DNA of 64,000 nucleotides, taken from assembly GCA_934777505.1 (NCBI GenBank), contig CAKVNM010000005.1, positions 55,412 to 119,411 of the forward strand, read 5' to 3'. Positions 1 to 8,990 of this stretch are shown here, piece after piece. Below the pieces are notes generated by a model. The model saw nothing but the letters and a program-made list of their open reading frames with translations. It had not been told where the DNA came from and searched no databases. The translations under genes and the position numbers were made by a program. Position 1 is the first letter of the stretch, and every line of letters starts with the position of its first letter. Origin of the DNA: an uncultured Clostridia bacterium. Lineage in GTDB: Bacteria; Bacillota; Clostridia; Christensenellales; UBA1242.

Positions 1-1
1 A

Positions 2-298
2 AACGCCCTAAGAGAAATGCGAAACACAGTAAATCGTCAAAACAACTGTCAAACTGCAAACATTACAAAAACAGTTAACGCTAGCGTTGAACAACTTGCT
101 AGCATAAAGACAATTCAAGAAACTGTTGGAATTGAATCACTAGACGAGCCACTAAGGCTTGCGTGCTATCTAAGGCTAGCAAATCCAGACGAAAGTTTGG
201 AAAACCTAGTAAAACTTTCCACCGAAAAGATTTCAAAAAGCGGACTTTATCACAGATTTAAAAAGATAGAAAAAATCGCAAAAGAAATTGAAAGTTAA
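2..298 (+). CDS. whiA: WhiA C-terminal part (5' end outside window)
   Basis: This is the C-terminal end of the WhiA DNA-binding regulator; the frame is open from the window edge, so the N-terminal LAGLIDADG-like domain lies upstream. The visible residues carry the WhiA hallmarks: an MRNTVNRQNNCQTANITKT stretch, then a helix-turn-helix ending in SKSGLYHRFKKIEKIA. WhiA is known to control sporulation or division genes in actinobacteria and chromosome segregation in Bacillus. It is followed by dnaE, an order I recall from other Clostridia. A terminator hairpin follows the stop codon. Confidence 0.9.
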   Translation, partial: NALREMRNTVNRQNNCQTANITKTVNASVEQLASIKTIQETVGIESLDEPLRLACYLRLANPDESLENLVKLSTEKISKSGLYHRFKKIEKIAKEIES

Positions 299-320
299 GT
301 TGTAAAAATTATGCTAAGAA

Positions 321-362
321 AAATTGGTAAATATTTTTGAAATAAAATGTTACCAATTTTTT
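321..362 (+). terminator. Terminator of whiA
   Basis: AAATTGGTAA pairs with TTACCAATTT and runs into a T tract. Its right arm overlaps the -35 region of the dnaE promoter. Confidence 0.7.
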
Positions 363-379
363 GTTTTTGCTGATATAAT
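350..379 (+). promoter_or_regulatory. dnaE promoter, predicted leaderless
   Basis: An extended -10 (TGA-TATAAT, hexamer at 374-379) lies 8 nt before the dnaE ATG. The -35 is weak (TTACCA at 350-355, 18 nt spacer). There is no Shine-Dalgarno between the -10 and the ATG, so the transcript should begin at or next to the start codon. Confidence 0.65.
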
Positions 380-387
380 CAATCTGT

Positions 388-3300
388 ATGGAAAATAAAA
401 AGAGTTTTGCGCATTTGCATTTGCACACAGAATATAGTTTGCTAGACGGTGCTATTAAAGTTAAGGAACTTGTAAAAACAGTTGCCAAAATGGGTATGCC
501 CGCCGTTGCAATGACCGACCATGGCAATATGTACGGCGCTTATAAGTTTAATCAATCAGTGATAAATTACAACAAGAGCGTTAAGGCGTATAACGCCGAC
601 CCAAGTCACACCGACAAAAAACAGCCTATCAAAGGCATTATCGGTTGTGAGTTTTATGTTTGCCCAAATCACAAAGTAAAATCAGGTCGTGACGAAACAA
701 GTCACCTTATTTTGCTCGCAAAAAATATGCAAGGTTATCAAAACCTTTGCAGGCTTAATTCCTACGCCTATGTTGACGGATTTTACTACAAACCACGAAT
801 TGACTACGATTTGCTTGAACAATATCACGAAGGCTTGATTTGTACTTCTGCGTGCATTATTGGCGATATTCCAAAACTAATTTTGTCCCGTAGGTTTGAC
901 GAAGCCGAAGCCTTGGCATTAAGACTCAAAAAGATATTTGGCGATGACTTTTACTTTGAAGTTCAAAACCACTATTTGAACGAAGAACTGGCAGTTAGGC
1001 TAAAACTTAGAGAGATGGGCGAGAAACTTGGAATCAAACTTGTTGCCACCAACGACTGCCACTACAAACTCAAAGAAGATGCAGAAGTGCAAGATGTTTT
1101 GATGTGCATTTCCACCAAGAAAACTTTTGACGACCCAACAAGAATGAAGTTCAACGCCCCAGAGTATTACATTAAAACTAGGGAAGAAATGGAGCAGGTT
1201 TTGCAGGGCTTTGAAGACGCTCTCGACAACACCTTGGAAATTGCCGACAAGTGCGAACAAATCGAACTTGTCAAGCAAGATTTAATTCCTGGTTACACGC
1301 CAGATGACGGAAGTACTCCCGAGGAATATCTAAGACGAATCACAGAAGAAGGCTTGAAGGAGAAGTATAAGGAAATCACGCCACAAATTCGTGAAAGAGT
1401 AGAGTACGAAATGGGCTTGATTAACAAAATGAAGTTTACTGAATACTTCTTGATTGTTTGGGACTTTATTCACTATGCCGAAAGTCACGGAATCGAAGTT
1501 GGACCCGGAAGGGGAAGCGGTGCGGGCAGTATTATTGCCTACGCCATTGGCATTACGAAAGTTGAGCCACTGCAATATCAGTTGATTTTTGAAAGATTTA
1601 TCAACCCAGAAAGAGTATCAATGCCCGACTTTGATATTGACTTTCCGTCTGACACATGGATTGAAGTTAGAAACTATTGCCGTCAAAAATATGGCGAAGA
1701 CAAGTTTTGTGGAATTGTTACTTATGGAACAATGGCTGCGAAGGCGGTTGTTAAAGATGTGGCAAGAGTGTTTAGAATGCCGTTTAGCGAAGTTAATGTC
1801 TTAACAAAAGGTATCGACCCAAAGCCAATTTTCAACAAAGATAAGTTAAAATTCATTTTCGGCGTTGCCGACCCAAATTTTAAAGCCGACAGCGAAGATT
1901 TCCAACAAAAATATAACAACGACTTAAAGTGCGTTAATCCAGAACTTAGAGAGTTGTATCTTAACGACCCAAATATCAAAAGGATTATCGACATTGCAAT
2001 TAAACTAGAAAATATGCCAAGGCAGACTGGTCAGCACGCTGCCGGACATATTATCTGTAAAAAAACACTAAGAGATAACATTCCACTTTGCGTTAATAGC
2101 GGAAGTGATATCATGCTTACTCAGTACGACAAAACCGAAGTTGAAGAACTAGGATTTCTAAAAATGGACTATCTTAGAATTAACACTTTGAACGATATTA
2201 GAGAAGCAAAAAAGGTTGTAAAACAAACACATGGCATAGACCTTGACCTTTATAAAGTTGATTATAAAGACCCAAAAGTTTACGAACTAATTTCGTCAGG
2301 AAACACTGATGCTATTTTCCAACTTGAAAGTAATGGCTTTAAAAAGTTTATGAAAGAACTAAAACCTGACTGCCTTGAAGATATTATCGCCGGTGTTGCA
2401 CTATATCGTCCGGGTCCTATGGATTTCTGTCCAACCTATGTTGCAAACAAGCATAATCCATCGCAAATTCAATACGATGTTCCTTGCTTAAAGCCAATTT
2501 TGGACTCAACTTATGGCGTTATTGTTTATCAAGAGCAGGTTATGCAAATAGTTCAGGCAATGGCGGGTTATACACTTGGCAGAGCGGACTTGGTTAGAAA
2601 GTATATGGGTAAGAAAAACATGGCTGCCTTGCTTGAAGAAAGAGAAATCTTTGTGCATGGCTTTCACGGCATAGACCACGGCAAGCAAGTTGATATTGAA
2701 GGTTCAGTTGTTCGTGGAGCAAGTGAAGAAGTTGCAAACAAAATCTTTGACATCATGATTAAGTTTGGTCAGTATGCGTTTAACAAATCGCACGCTGCCG
2801 CCTATGCGTTCTTGACATTCCAAACAGCATATCTAAAATGCTACTACGAAAAAGAATTTTTCACCGCTGTTTTAAACAACAGACTTGGCAACCCAAACGA
2901 TATCAAAAAGTATATTCTTTATTGCAAATCGCAAGGAATAGAAATTTTGCCACCAGACATCAACAAATCTGGAACATATTTTACGATTAGCAACAATGCA
3001 ATTAGACATGGACTTGCTGCTCTAAAAAATATGGGTTATGCAATCAGTGAACAAATTATTGCTGAAAGAGAGCAAAATGGCGAGTATTTGGACCTTGACG
3101 ATTTGATTAGCAGGACTAACAAATATGGACTAAACAAAAAGGGAATTGAAGCTTTGATTTTGTCGGGTGCACTTGATTGCTTTAATAAGCCAAGAAGTGT
3201 CTTGATGGAAGTTTACGAAAGGATTACAGACAGAGTAAATAGCGACAAAAAAGCGACCAGCAACGGCCAACTAAGTTTCTTTGGAAGCCTTATTCCAACC

Positions 3301-4068
3301 AGCAATTCTGTCAACAAAATTGATTATCCAGACAAACCAGAGTTTGTTGATAACATAAAGTTAAAACTCGAAAAAGAAATTGCAGGCGTTTATGTTTCGG
3401 GTCACCCACTTGATAAATATCTTGACAAGTTTAAGGATTTCAACTTTAACTCGTCCATGATTGAGAAAAAAGATGACCAAGACTATGGTGAAGATTATCA
3501 AGAAGAAACGCCAGTTGACGAAGACAGCGTTGCCATGGACGACAATTCGCTTGTTGACGGTCAAGAAGTTTTGTTTGGCGGAATGATAACCGAAGTTAAA
3601 AAAATATTTACAAAAAAAGACCAAAAAGAAATGGCGATAATCACTGTCGAAGATTTGTACGGAACTGTTAGCGTTATGCTTTTCCCAAAAATGTACGCAA
3701 AACTAAAACCAAAAATTTACGAAGACAACATGGGAACATTCCATGGCAAAATTTCGATTAGGGACGATGACGAGCCAATCGTTTTGCTTGATAGTTTTGA
3801 AGAATGGGAAACTCCAACAGAGCAACCAGTAGAGCAGACAAATCAAGAAAAACCAAAAAACCTTTATCTAAAATTTGATACAACAAACGAAAGTCTTTAC
3901 AAAGCAGTTATGGATATCGCAAATAACCATATTGGCGAAACAGCGGTTTTTGTAAAGTGTAGCAAAACAAACAAGGCCTACAAACTTGGTGTAACAATCA
4001 AATATGATAATCTTATGGAATATGAGTTGTTATCACTCCTTCCACCAGAAAATATCAAATATCAGTAA
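388..4068 (+). CDS. dnaE: DNA polymerase III subunit alpha (DnaE)
   Basis: Replicative C-family DNA polymerase of 1226 residues. The N-terminal PHP domain keeps its metal-site motifs (HLHLHTEYS at 9-17, TDHGNMYG near 44). The catalytic centre PDFDIDF is at 413-419. The fingers/HhH region includes FNKSHAAAYAFLTFQTAYLK, and a C-terminal OB fold follows a very acidic linker (about residues 1030-1055). The length fits the DnaE family; there is no 3'-5' exonuclease insertion, so it is not PolC. The ATG at 388 has no ribosome binding site and sits just after a -10 box. The gene stands alone between two terminators. Confidence 0.97.
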   Translation: MENKKSFAHLHLHTEYSLLDGAIKVKELVKTVAKMGMPAVAMTDHGNMYGAYKFNQSVINYNKSVKAYNADPSHTDKKQPIKGIIGCEFYVCPNHKVKSGRDETSHLILLAKNMQGYQNLCRLNSYAYVDGFYYKPRIDYDLLEQYHEGLICTSACIIGDIPKLILSRRFDEAEALALRLKKIFGDDFYFEVQNHYLNEELAVRLKLREMGEKLGIKLVATNDCHYKLKEDAEVQDVLMCISTKKTFDDPTRMKFNAPEYYIKTREEMEQVLQGFEDALDNTLEIADKCEQIELVKQDLIPGYTPDDGSTPEEYLRRITEEGLKEKYKEITPQIRERVEYEMGLINKMKFTEYFLIVWDFIHYAESHGIEVGPGRGSGAGSIIAYAIGITKVEPLQYQLIFERFINPERVSMPDFDIDFPSDTWIEVRNYCRQKYGEDKFCGIVTYGTMAAKAVVKDVARVFRMPFSEVNVLTKGIDPKPIFNKDKLKFIFGVADPNFKADSEDFQQKYNNDLKCVNPELRELYLNDPNIKRIIDIAIKLENMPRQTGQHAAGHIICKKTLRDNIPLCVNSGSDIMLTQYDKTEVEELGFLKMDYLRINTLNDIREAKKVVKQTHGIDLDLYKVDYKDPKVYELISSGNTDAIFQLESNGFKKFMKELKPDCLEDIIAGVALYRPGPMDFCPTYVANKHNPSQIQYDVPCLKPILDSTYGVIVYQEQVMQIVQAMAGYTLGRADLVRKYMGKKNMAALLEEREIFVHGFHGIDHGKQVDIEGSVVRGASEEVANKIFDIMIKFGQYAFNKSHAAAYAFLTFQTAYLKCYYEKEFFTAVLNNRLGNPNDIKKYILYCKSQGIEILPPDINKSGTYFTISNNAIRHGLAALKNMGYAISEQIIAEREQNGEYLDLDDLISRTNKYGLNKKGIEALILSGALDCFNKPRSVLMEVYERITDRVNSDKKATSNGQLSFFGSLIPTSNSVNKIDYPDKPEFVDNIKLKLEKEIAGVYVSGHPLDKYLDKFKDFNFNSSMIEKKDDQDYGEDYQEETPVDEDSVAMDDNSLVDGQEVLFGGMITEVKKIFTKKDQKEMAIITVEDLYGTVSVMLFPKMYAKLKPKIYEDNMGTFHGKISIRDDDEPIVLLDSFEEWETPTEQPVEQTNQEKPKNLYLKFDTTNESLYKAVMDIANNHIGETAVFVKCSKTNKAYKLGVTIKYDNLMEYELLSLLPPENIKYQ

Positions 4069-4120
4069 AAAAACACTAAAAAATCGCAAATCTTATTAAA
4101 AAATAGGCTAAAAAACAAAA

Positions 4121-4180
4121 AAATACGCTATTTTTCAAAAGTTGAATATGTGTTCACTTTTAAATATGGCGTATTTTTTT
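4121..4180. terminator. Bidirectional terminator between dnaE and the DUF378 gene
   Basis: AAATACGC pairs with GCGTATTT, with an inner hairpin around AAAGTTGAA/TTCACTTT. Runs of A and T flank both sides, so it can serve both convergent genes. Confidence 0.7.
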
Positions 4181-4195
4181 GATATTAAAATGTGA

Positions 4196-4546
4196 TTATA
4201 TGTTCAAGTTGTCATGGCTTCTTGACGGCTGAGAATTGTTCTCTTGAACGGACTCGCTAGCCTGCTGCTTATTTACTTCTCTTAAAACCTGCTCTTGTTT
4301 TGCTTGTTTGTTATAGAGTGGGCGTTCTTCGTGTTTTAGTTTTGCGGGACTAATTCTGCCCTTGTTTTTAATAACAGAAAAGATTAGCCAGCAAGCACTA
4401 ATTCCCACAACGATATAAACTATTCTACTAAAAATGCTACCTTGATAGCCGAACAGTCCAGCCACAATGTCGTACTGAAATAGTCCAATACTCAGCCAGT
4501 TCATGCTTCCAAAAATAACTATAATAAATGCTAAAATACTAATCAT
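4196..4546 (-). CDS. Small DUF378-type membrane protein
   Basis: A 116-residue membrane protein whose first 60 residues resemble the DUF378 (YuzA-like) family: two membrane helices, the first carrying FGSMNWLSIGLFQYDIVAGLFG and the second IVYIVVGISACWLIFSV. A basic then polar, Gln/Asn-rich tail of about 50 residues follows, which is longer than the usual family member. AAAGGAG lies upstream of the ATG, separated by a run of A. It is convergent with dnaE and divergent from the next gene. The function of the family is unknown. Confidence 0.75.
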   Translation of the reverse strand: MISILAFIIVIFGSMNWLSIGLFQYDIVAGLFGYQGSIFSRIVYIVVGISACWLIFSVIKNKGRISPAKLKHEERPLYNKQAKQEQVLREVNKQQASESVQENNSQPSRSHDNLNI

Positions 4547-4637
4547 TTTTTTTTGCTCCTTTTTGTTATTTTGAGCAATTACGCAAAAATAATTCCGTTT
4601 GACATATTTTTGATAGCGAATTTTTTAAAAATGGGTA

Positions 4638-4666
4638 TTGACAATCAGTGTTAATGATATTATAAT
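4638..4666 (+). promoter_or_regulatory. Strong sigma-A type promoter for the 363-residue protein
   Basis: TTGACA (4638-4643), a 17-nt spacer and TATAAT (4661-4666): a perfect consensus promoter 26 nt before the ATG. It implies high constitutive expression of the unknown protein downstream. Confidence 0.85.
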
Positions 4667-4692
4667 AATGTCTGTAAAAACGAGGTGAAAAT

Positions 4693-5784
4693 ATGTTCGG
4701 TAAAAAATATGATTTAACAACCAAAAAAGGTATCGAAAAATTAAAAACAATCAAAAATCCAAGATTGCAAAAGAAGATTATTTCAAAACAACCAGAAGTA
4801 ATTTTGTATGCTAGCAAATATTGGTGCGAAGGCAAGGATTTTAAAACATTGGTGTTTGAAGCACTTGTTAGAAAGCCAGAACTCATTTTGGGATTTAAAG
4901 ACCAATATGGTTTGATGGTTAACTACGAAAATGTTAAAATGGCTGTTTTGACAGACCCAATGATTATGAGCAAAATGAATGACGACATGAAATCAATCGT
5001 TACTGTTGATTTGTTCATCAATGCGTTTATCAAAAACCCACTTGTTTTAACAATCAAGGATTTTCCTTGTCTAAAAAGCCGTTTGTCAAGAAATATCACA
5101 GTTGTAGAAGATGGCAAGCAAGTTACAAAAAAACTTTCTACAACATTAAGAACAGAATGTTTAAAAGCATTTAGACTCAGCGAAAATGTTTCTTTCTATC
5201 ACGCAGGATATGACGACCTAGCACTTCAAATTGCAGAACAACTAAAAGACTCACGCTCTTTCCAAAACACAAAATATAGCACAGAACTACTTGGAAACTT
5301 TGCAACACTTATGAATGCAATGATTAAAAAGAGCAATCAAAAACTTAGAGCCTGCTCAGTTGATGCATGGCGTGTTAATAACGGCAAACCAATGTACAAA
5401 GCAGTTAGAACATCAGCAAAGAAAAACAGCGAACTTGAAGGCTTAATCACAGATATGCCAACAAATATGCTTCCAGAAAAAATTGTAAAAAAACTTGTTA
5501 TTCAAGCAGTATTGACAAATCCAGAGTTCTACCTAAAACTTAGTGAGTATGGTTTTGAAAGATATGTTGAAGACGGAACAGTTAAGTACAATGTCTACAA
5601 ATCACTCAAAAAACACGGAATGCTAAAACAAAGCAACAGATTTTTGAGAGAAGAAGATGTAAAAAAAGCAAAGAACAAAACCGCTGGTGTTGAAAAGAGA
5701 AAAGTTTATCTAAAACGCCCAAGAAATCCAAAACTACCAGCACTTATAGAGCAAGAAGAAAACAAAGAAGATTTACCATTCTAG
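4693..5784 (+). CDS. Unknown 363-residue basic protein with short P-E-hydrophobic repeats
   Basis: I do not recognise this family. The protein is Lys-rich and predicted cytosolic, with no signal peptide or membrane segment. A short degenerate motif recurs: KQPEVIL (32-38), RKPELIL (60-66), TDPMIM (87-92), KNPLVL (114-119) and TNPEFYL (about 270). Each looks like the start of a helical hairpin, suggesting an alpha-helical repeat fold. The C-terminus is very basic (about 315-350) and ends in an acidic EENKEDLPF tail. A good GAGGTG ribosome binding site and a perfect consensus promoter precede it, so it is probably abundant. It is monocistronic. Confidence 0.8.
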   Translation: MFGKKYDLTTKKGIEKLKTIKNPRLQKKIISKQPEVILYASKYWCEGKDFKTLVFEALVRKPELILGFKDQYGLMVNYENVKMAVLTDPMIMSKMNDDMKSIVTVDLFINAFIKNPLVLTIKDFPCLKSRLSRNITVVEDGKQVTKKLSTTLRTECLKAFRLSENVSFYHAGYDDLALQIAEQLKDSRSFQNTKYSTELLGNFATLMNAMIKKSNQKLRACSVDAWRVNNGKPMYKAVRTSAKKNSELEGLITDMPTNMLPEKIVKKLVIQAVLTNPEFYLKLSEYGFERYVEDGTVKYNVYKSLKKHGMLKQSNRFLREEDVKKAKNKTAGVEKRKVYLKRPRNPKLPALIEQEENKEDLPF

Positions 5785-5807
5785 TATAAATTTTCACAAT
5801 TTTAACA

Positions 5808-5836
5808 AAAATCTCGCTTTTAATGCGAGATTTTTA
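5808..5836 (+). terminator. Terminator of the 363-residue protein gene
   Basis: AAAAATCTCGC and GCGAGATTTTT pair around a 7-nt loop, followed by T residues. Confidence 0.85.
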
Positions 5837-5837
5837 G

Positions 5838-5866
5838 TTGACAAGCATATAATAAAAAAGTATAAT
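5838..5866 (+). promoter_or_regulatory. greA promoter
   Basis: TTGACA (5838-5843), 17 nt, TATAAT (5861-5866). The predicted start leaves a leader of about 65 nt before greA. Confidence 0.85.
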
Positions 5867-5896
5867 TCAATGTGTTAATTGAATTGCGATTTCAAC

Positions 5897-5919
5897 AAAA
5901 AGTTGGACGCACTTTTTTT
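5897..5919 (+). terminator. Possible attenuator hairpin in the greA leader
   Basis: AAAAAGT and ACTTTTT pair around TGGACGC and run into T residues, all inside the greA 5' leader. An earlier small hairpin (TTGAA/TTCAA, about 5879-5895) could compete with it. The stem is short and AT-rich, so premature termination would be partial at best. Confidence 0.35.
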
Positions 5920-5939
5920 AATCAAAAAGGGGAATAATT

Positions 5940-6410
5940 ATGGAAGAAATTTTTATAACAAAAGAAGGCCTTGAAAAAATCAAGGCAGAACTTGAAAATA
6001 TGAAGACTAACGAAAGAAAAGAAGTTCAAAGAATGATTGGCGAAGCAAAAAGTTACGGCGACCTTTCCGAAAACTCCGAATATGACGCTGCAAAAACAAA
6101 GGAAGCACAACTAGAAAGCAAAATTTTGGAACTTGAAAACAAAATCAAGTACGCAAAAATCATTGACGAAAAAGAAATTTCTACTCACCAAGTTCAAATC
6201 GGTTGTTTGGTTAAACTCTATGACGAAGAATTTGAAGAAGAAGTTGAATATAGAATCATGGGTGCAGACGAGTCCGACCCACTAAACGGCAAGATTTCAA
6301 ACACAAGCCCAGTTGGCAAAGCACTTCTTGGAAAGAAAGTTGGCGATACAGTCAAGGTTGAAACACCAGACGGCGAAAACTTCTACAAGGTTCTAAACAT
6401 TAGTCTATAA
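5940..6410 (+). CDS. greA: Transcription elongation factor GreA
   Basis: A 156-residue GreA, the normal family length. The N-terminal coiled coil (about 8-75) includes GDLSENSEYDAAK, whose acidic residues sit at the coiled-coil tip and stimulate RNA cleavage in backtracked polymerase. The C-terminal FKBP-like domain includes SNTSPVGKALLGKKVGD. An AAAAAGGGG ribosome binding site precedes the ATG. It has its own promoter and terminator and is not joined to lysS as in some Bacillota. Confidence 0.97.
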   Translation: MEEIFITKEGLEKIKAELENMKTNERKEVQRMIGEAKSYGDLSENSEYDAAKTKEAQLESKILELENKIKYAKIIDEKEISTHQVQIGCLVKLYDEEFEEEVEYRIMGADESDPLNGKISNTSPVGKALLGKKVGDTVKVETPDGENFYKVLNISL

Positions 6411-6435
6411 TCAAAAAATTTGGAATATTTTAAAA

Positions 6436-6466
6436 TAATACAAGCAGTTTGCCTGTATTATTTTTA
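6436..6466 (+). terminator. Terminator of greA
   Basis: TAATACAAGC and GCCTGTATTA form a hairpin with one mismatch, followed by TTTTTATTT. Confidence 0.6.
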
Positions 6467-6495
6467 TTTACTTATTTTTCAAAATTTGATAGAAT
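6467..6495 (+). promoter_or_regulatory. Promoter of the tmk operon
   Basis: TTTACT (6467-6472), 17 nt, TAGAAT (6490-6495) with the extended TGA element just before it. Confidence 0.55.
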
Positions 6496-6511
6496 ATTAG
6501 CGGAGTATTGT

Positions 6512-7132
6512 ATGAAAAATTTTATCACATTTGAAGGTGGTGAAGGAGCAGGAAAAACCACGCTATTAGAAAAACTTAAACAATTTTGCTTGGAAAATAA
6601 CATAAAAGCCGAGTTTACTCGTGAACCAGGTGGCTTAAAAGAGTGTGAGTATATTAGAACGCTTTTAAAATCCAGCCCAAATTTGTCGACTAAAACTCAA
6701 CTGCTACTATTTTCCGCTTGCAGAAGCCACTTGTGCGAAAATTTGATTATACCAAGCGTGGAGCAAGGTGCGATTGTTTTTTGTGATAGATTTTTTGATT
6801 CAACACGAATTTATCAAGGCTATTGCGGAGAACTTAGTGACGATGAAATCATGAAAGTCACAAAAGTTGCGGTTCAATCTGCAATTCCGCAACTAACTTT
6901 CTTTTTGGATATTGACCCTGTTGAAGCGTTCAAACGAAAGGGCGGAGCAGACAAAGGTGATGTTTTTGAAGAAAAGGGAATAAAATTCCACCAAAAAATT
7001 AGAGAAGGCTACAATATGCTTTGCCTTAAAGAGCCAGAAAGATTTAGAAAAATTGATGCATCACAATCAGCTAACAAGGTTTTTAGTGATGTGATTGAAA
7101 TTTTAAAAAAGGAAAAGGTTATAAATGCTTAA
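6512..7132 (+). CDS. tmk: Thymidylate kinase
   Basis: Phosphorylates dTMP to dTDP. From the ATG at 6512 it has 206 residues: P-loop EGGEGAGKTT at 8-17, TREPGG at 36-41 and the DR(F/Y) motif at 92-94. An in-frame start 63 nt further upstream would add a non-family N-terminus and would lie within the promoter, so 6512, which has CGGAG at the right distance, is preferred. It heads an operon with holB, ricT and trmN6 and overlaps holB by 8 nt, as in the Bacillus tmk region. Confidence 0.96.
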   Translation: MKNFITFEGGEGAGKTTLLEKLKQFCLENNIKAEFTREPGGLKECEYIRTLLKSSPNLSTKTQLLLFSACRSHLCENLIIPSVEQGAIVFCDRFFDSTRIYQGYCGELSDDEIMKVTKVAVQSAIPQLTFFLDIDPVEAFKRKGGADKGDVFEEKGIKFHQKIREGYNMLCLKEPERFRKIDASQSANKVFSDVIEILKKEKVINA

Positions 7133-8081
7133 TTTTGTTTTATTAAACAAACAGAAATTTGTGCGTGAACTCAATTCAACCAGTCATGCAATCATACTGG
7201 AAGGCGAAGACATCGTGCTTTCGTCAAACCTAGCAAAACTTATGGCAATGAATTTGGCTTGCAAGAGTGACGACAAACCTTGCGGAATCTGCTCGCCTTG
7301 TTTAAAAATTATCAACGGAAATAGCCTTGATACTTTTGTTTATCCAAAAAATTCGGCTATTTTAATGGAAGATGTTAACGAAATTATCGAAAATATCAAC
7401 ATTATTCCCGCAGAGAACGAATACAAGGTGTTTATTCTAAACAATTTTGACGAAGCAAATTTGATTGTGCAAAACAAATTGCTTAAATCAATCGAAGAAC
7501 CACCAAAGTTTGTAAAATTTATATTAACAGTCAAGAGTAAACTCAAAGTTTTGCCAACTATTGTTTCAAGATGCGAAGTTTTGGATTTGCCAAAGTTTAC
7601 TACGGACGAGTTGATGCCCCTTGTTAGTCACTTGTCGGGTGACGAAAGGCAAGTTTTGCTCGAAAGTTCTTATGGCAACTTAACATTGCTTGAAAAAATC
7701 AAAACGGAAAATAATTTTGTTGAAAACTACAATTTTGCGTTGAGTATTCTATCAAATATGACTTCAAGTAAAGATTTACTCAAATTTTCCGCAAGTTTAA
7801 CGAAGAATAAACAGAACTTTTTGGAAATTCTTAGTTTACTAAGTGGATTTTTGAGTGATATTGTAAAAATAAATAATAATTTGGAACAATTAGTGCAAAA
7901 CAAGTATTGTCTTAGTTTACTAAGAAAGGCTAGTGAAAGTTGTTCTAGCCTTGCGTGTTTGAATGTTCAAGACCGAATTTTGATAACAAAAGATAAAATA
8001 AAGTTTAATGGCAACATAAATAATATTGTTGACGATTTCTTGCTAGGAATCTTGGAGGAAAAATGGAAAAACAAAAAATAG
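7125..8081 (+). CDS. holB: DNA polymerase III delta' subunit (clamp loader)
   Basis: A 318-residue AAA+ clamp-loader subunit. The zinc-binding cysteines are C46, C53, C56 and C59, and the sensor motif SRC is at 148-150. The P-loop is not conserved, which is typical of delta' rather than of DnaX. LLKSIEEPPKFVKFIL (119-134) is the most recognisable family stretch. The C-terminal collar domain is divergent. The start overlaps tmk and the end overlaps ricT by 19 nt, indicating coupled translation. Confidence 0.93.
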   Translation: MLNFVLLNKQKFVRELNSTSHAIILEGEDIVLSSNLAKLMAMNLACKSDDKPCGICSPCLKIINGNSLDTFVYPKNSAILMEDVNEIIENINIIPAENEYKVFILNNFDEANLIVQNKLLKSIEEPPKFVKFILTVKSKLKVLPTIVSRCEVLDLPKFTTDELMPLVSHLSGDERQVLLESSYGNLTLLEKIKTENNFVENYNFALSILSNMTSSKDLLKFSASLTKNKQNFLEILSLLSGFLSDIVKINNNLEQLVQNKYCLSLLRKASESCSSLACLNVQDRILITKDKIKFNGNINNIVDDFLLGILEEKWKNKK

Positions 8082-8983
8082 TAGGAGTAAAGTTTGAGGG
8101 TGCAAATAGTGGAAAAATCTATTATTTTAGCCCAAATAACTTGGATCTGAAACTAAATGACAGCGTTATTGTCGAAACAAGCATGGGATTAAGCATGGGA
8201 ACAGTTGCTCTTGATGTTAGGGAAATTGACGAAGCCGAACTTGTTGAGCCACTAAAAAAAGTTATTAGAAAAGCAACCGAAAAGGATTTTCAAACCAAGC
8301 ATAGACTTACATTAAGAGAAAAAACAGCCGTTGAAGAAGCAAAAAAACTTAGCCAAAAACTAAAACTTGATATGTCGATAATTAGCAGTGAGTTTACTTT
8401 TGACGAAAGCAAAGTTATTATCAACTTTACGGCTGAAAACAGAGTCGATTTTAGGGAACTAGTCAAAATGCTTGCTGGCGTTTTGAAAACTAGAATCGAA
8501 TTAAGACAAGTTGGAGCAAGAGATAAGGCTAAACTTCTTGGTGGAATTGGACCTTGTGGTAGAGAACTTTGTTGCAAAAAATTTTTGAGTGATTTTGAAA
8601 AAGTAAACATTAAAATGGCAAAAAATCAAAATGTGTCGCTTAGCCCTTCAAATATTAACGGACTTTGCGGAAAACTAAAATGTTGTTTGGCGTACGAAAA
8701 CGAACAGTATATTGAATTAATCAACAAAATGCCAAAACTATCAAGTAAGGTTAAGACCAAGGACGGCGAAGGCGTTGTTGTGTATAACGACCTTTTGAAA
8801 CAGATTGTGTCTGTAAAAATCGTAAAACAAGATGATAATTTTGAAATTAATGACTATAATTTAAGTGACATTGAAGTTTTGGAAAAAGCAAACTTGGAAC
8901 AACCAAAAAATTGTGCAAATTGCTGTAAAAATCAAAAAAATAACGAAAAATCTCAAAAAAACGATGAAAATCAAGGAAAATAA
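8063..8983 (+). CDS. ricT: PSP1-domain protein RicT (YaaT)
   Basis: Homologue of Bacillus RicT/YaaT, part of the RicTFY iron-sulfur complex that affects RNase Y-dependent mRNA maturation and, in Bacillus, entry into sporulation. The PSP1 core spans about 60-215. Cysteines C165, C170, C171 and C202, C207, C208, in GPCGRELCC and CGKLKCC, match the cluster ligands of the family. A Lys/Asn-rich tail with CANCC (about 280-306) adds further cysteines. GGAGG precedes the ATG inside holB. Partners RicF and RicY are not in this window. Confidence 0.92.
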   Translation: MEKQKIVGVKFEGANSGKIYYFSPNNLDLKLNDSVIVETSMGLSMGTVALDVREIDEAELVEPLKKVIRKATEKDFQTKHRLTLREKTAVEEAKKLSQKLKLDMSIISSEFTFDESKVIINFTAENRVDFRELVKMLAGVLKTRIELRQVGARDKAKLLGGIGPCGRELCCKKFLSDFEKVNIKMAKNQNVSLSPSNINGLCGKLKCCLAYENEQYIELINKMPKLSSKVKTKDGEGVVVYNDLLKQIVSVKIVKQDDNFEINDYNLSDIEVLEKANLEQPKNCANCCKNQKNNEKSQKNDENQGK

Positions 8984-8990
8984 TCAAAAA

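Noticed and set aside
6449..6511. Upstream in-frame start adding 21 residues to thymidylate kinase
   Set aside because: It lies within the greA terminator and tmk promoter and lacks a ribosome site; the family starts at 6512.
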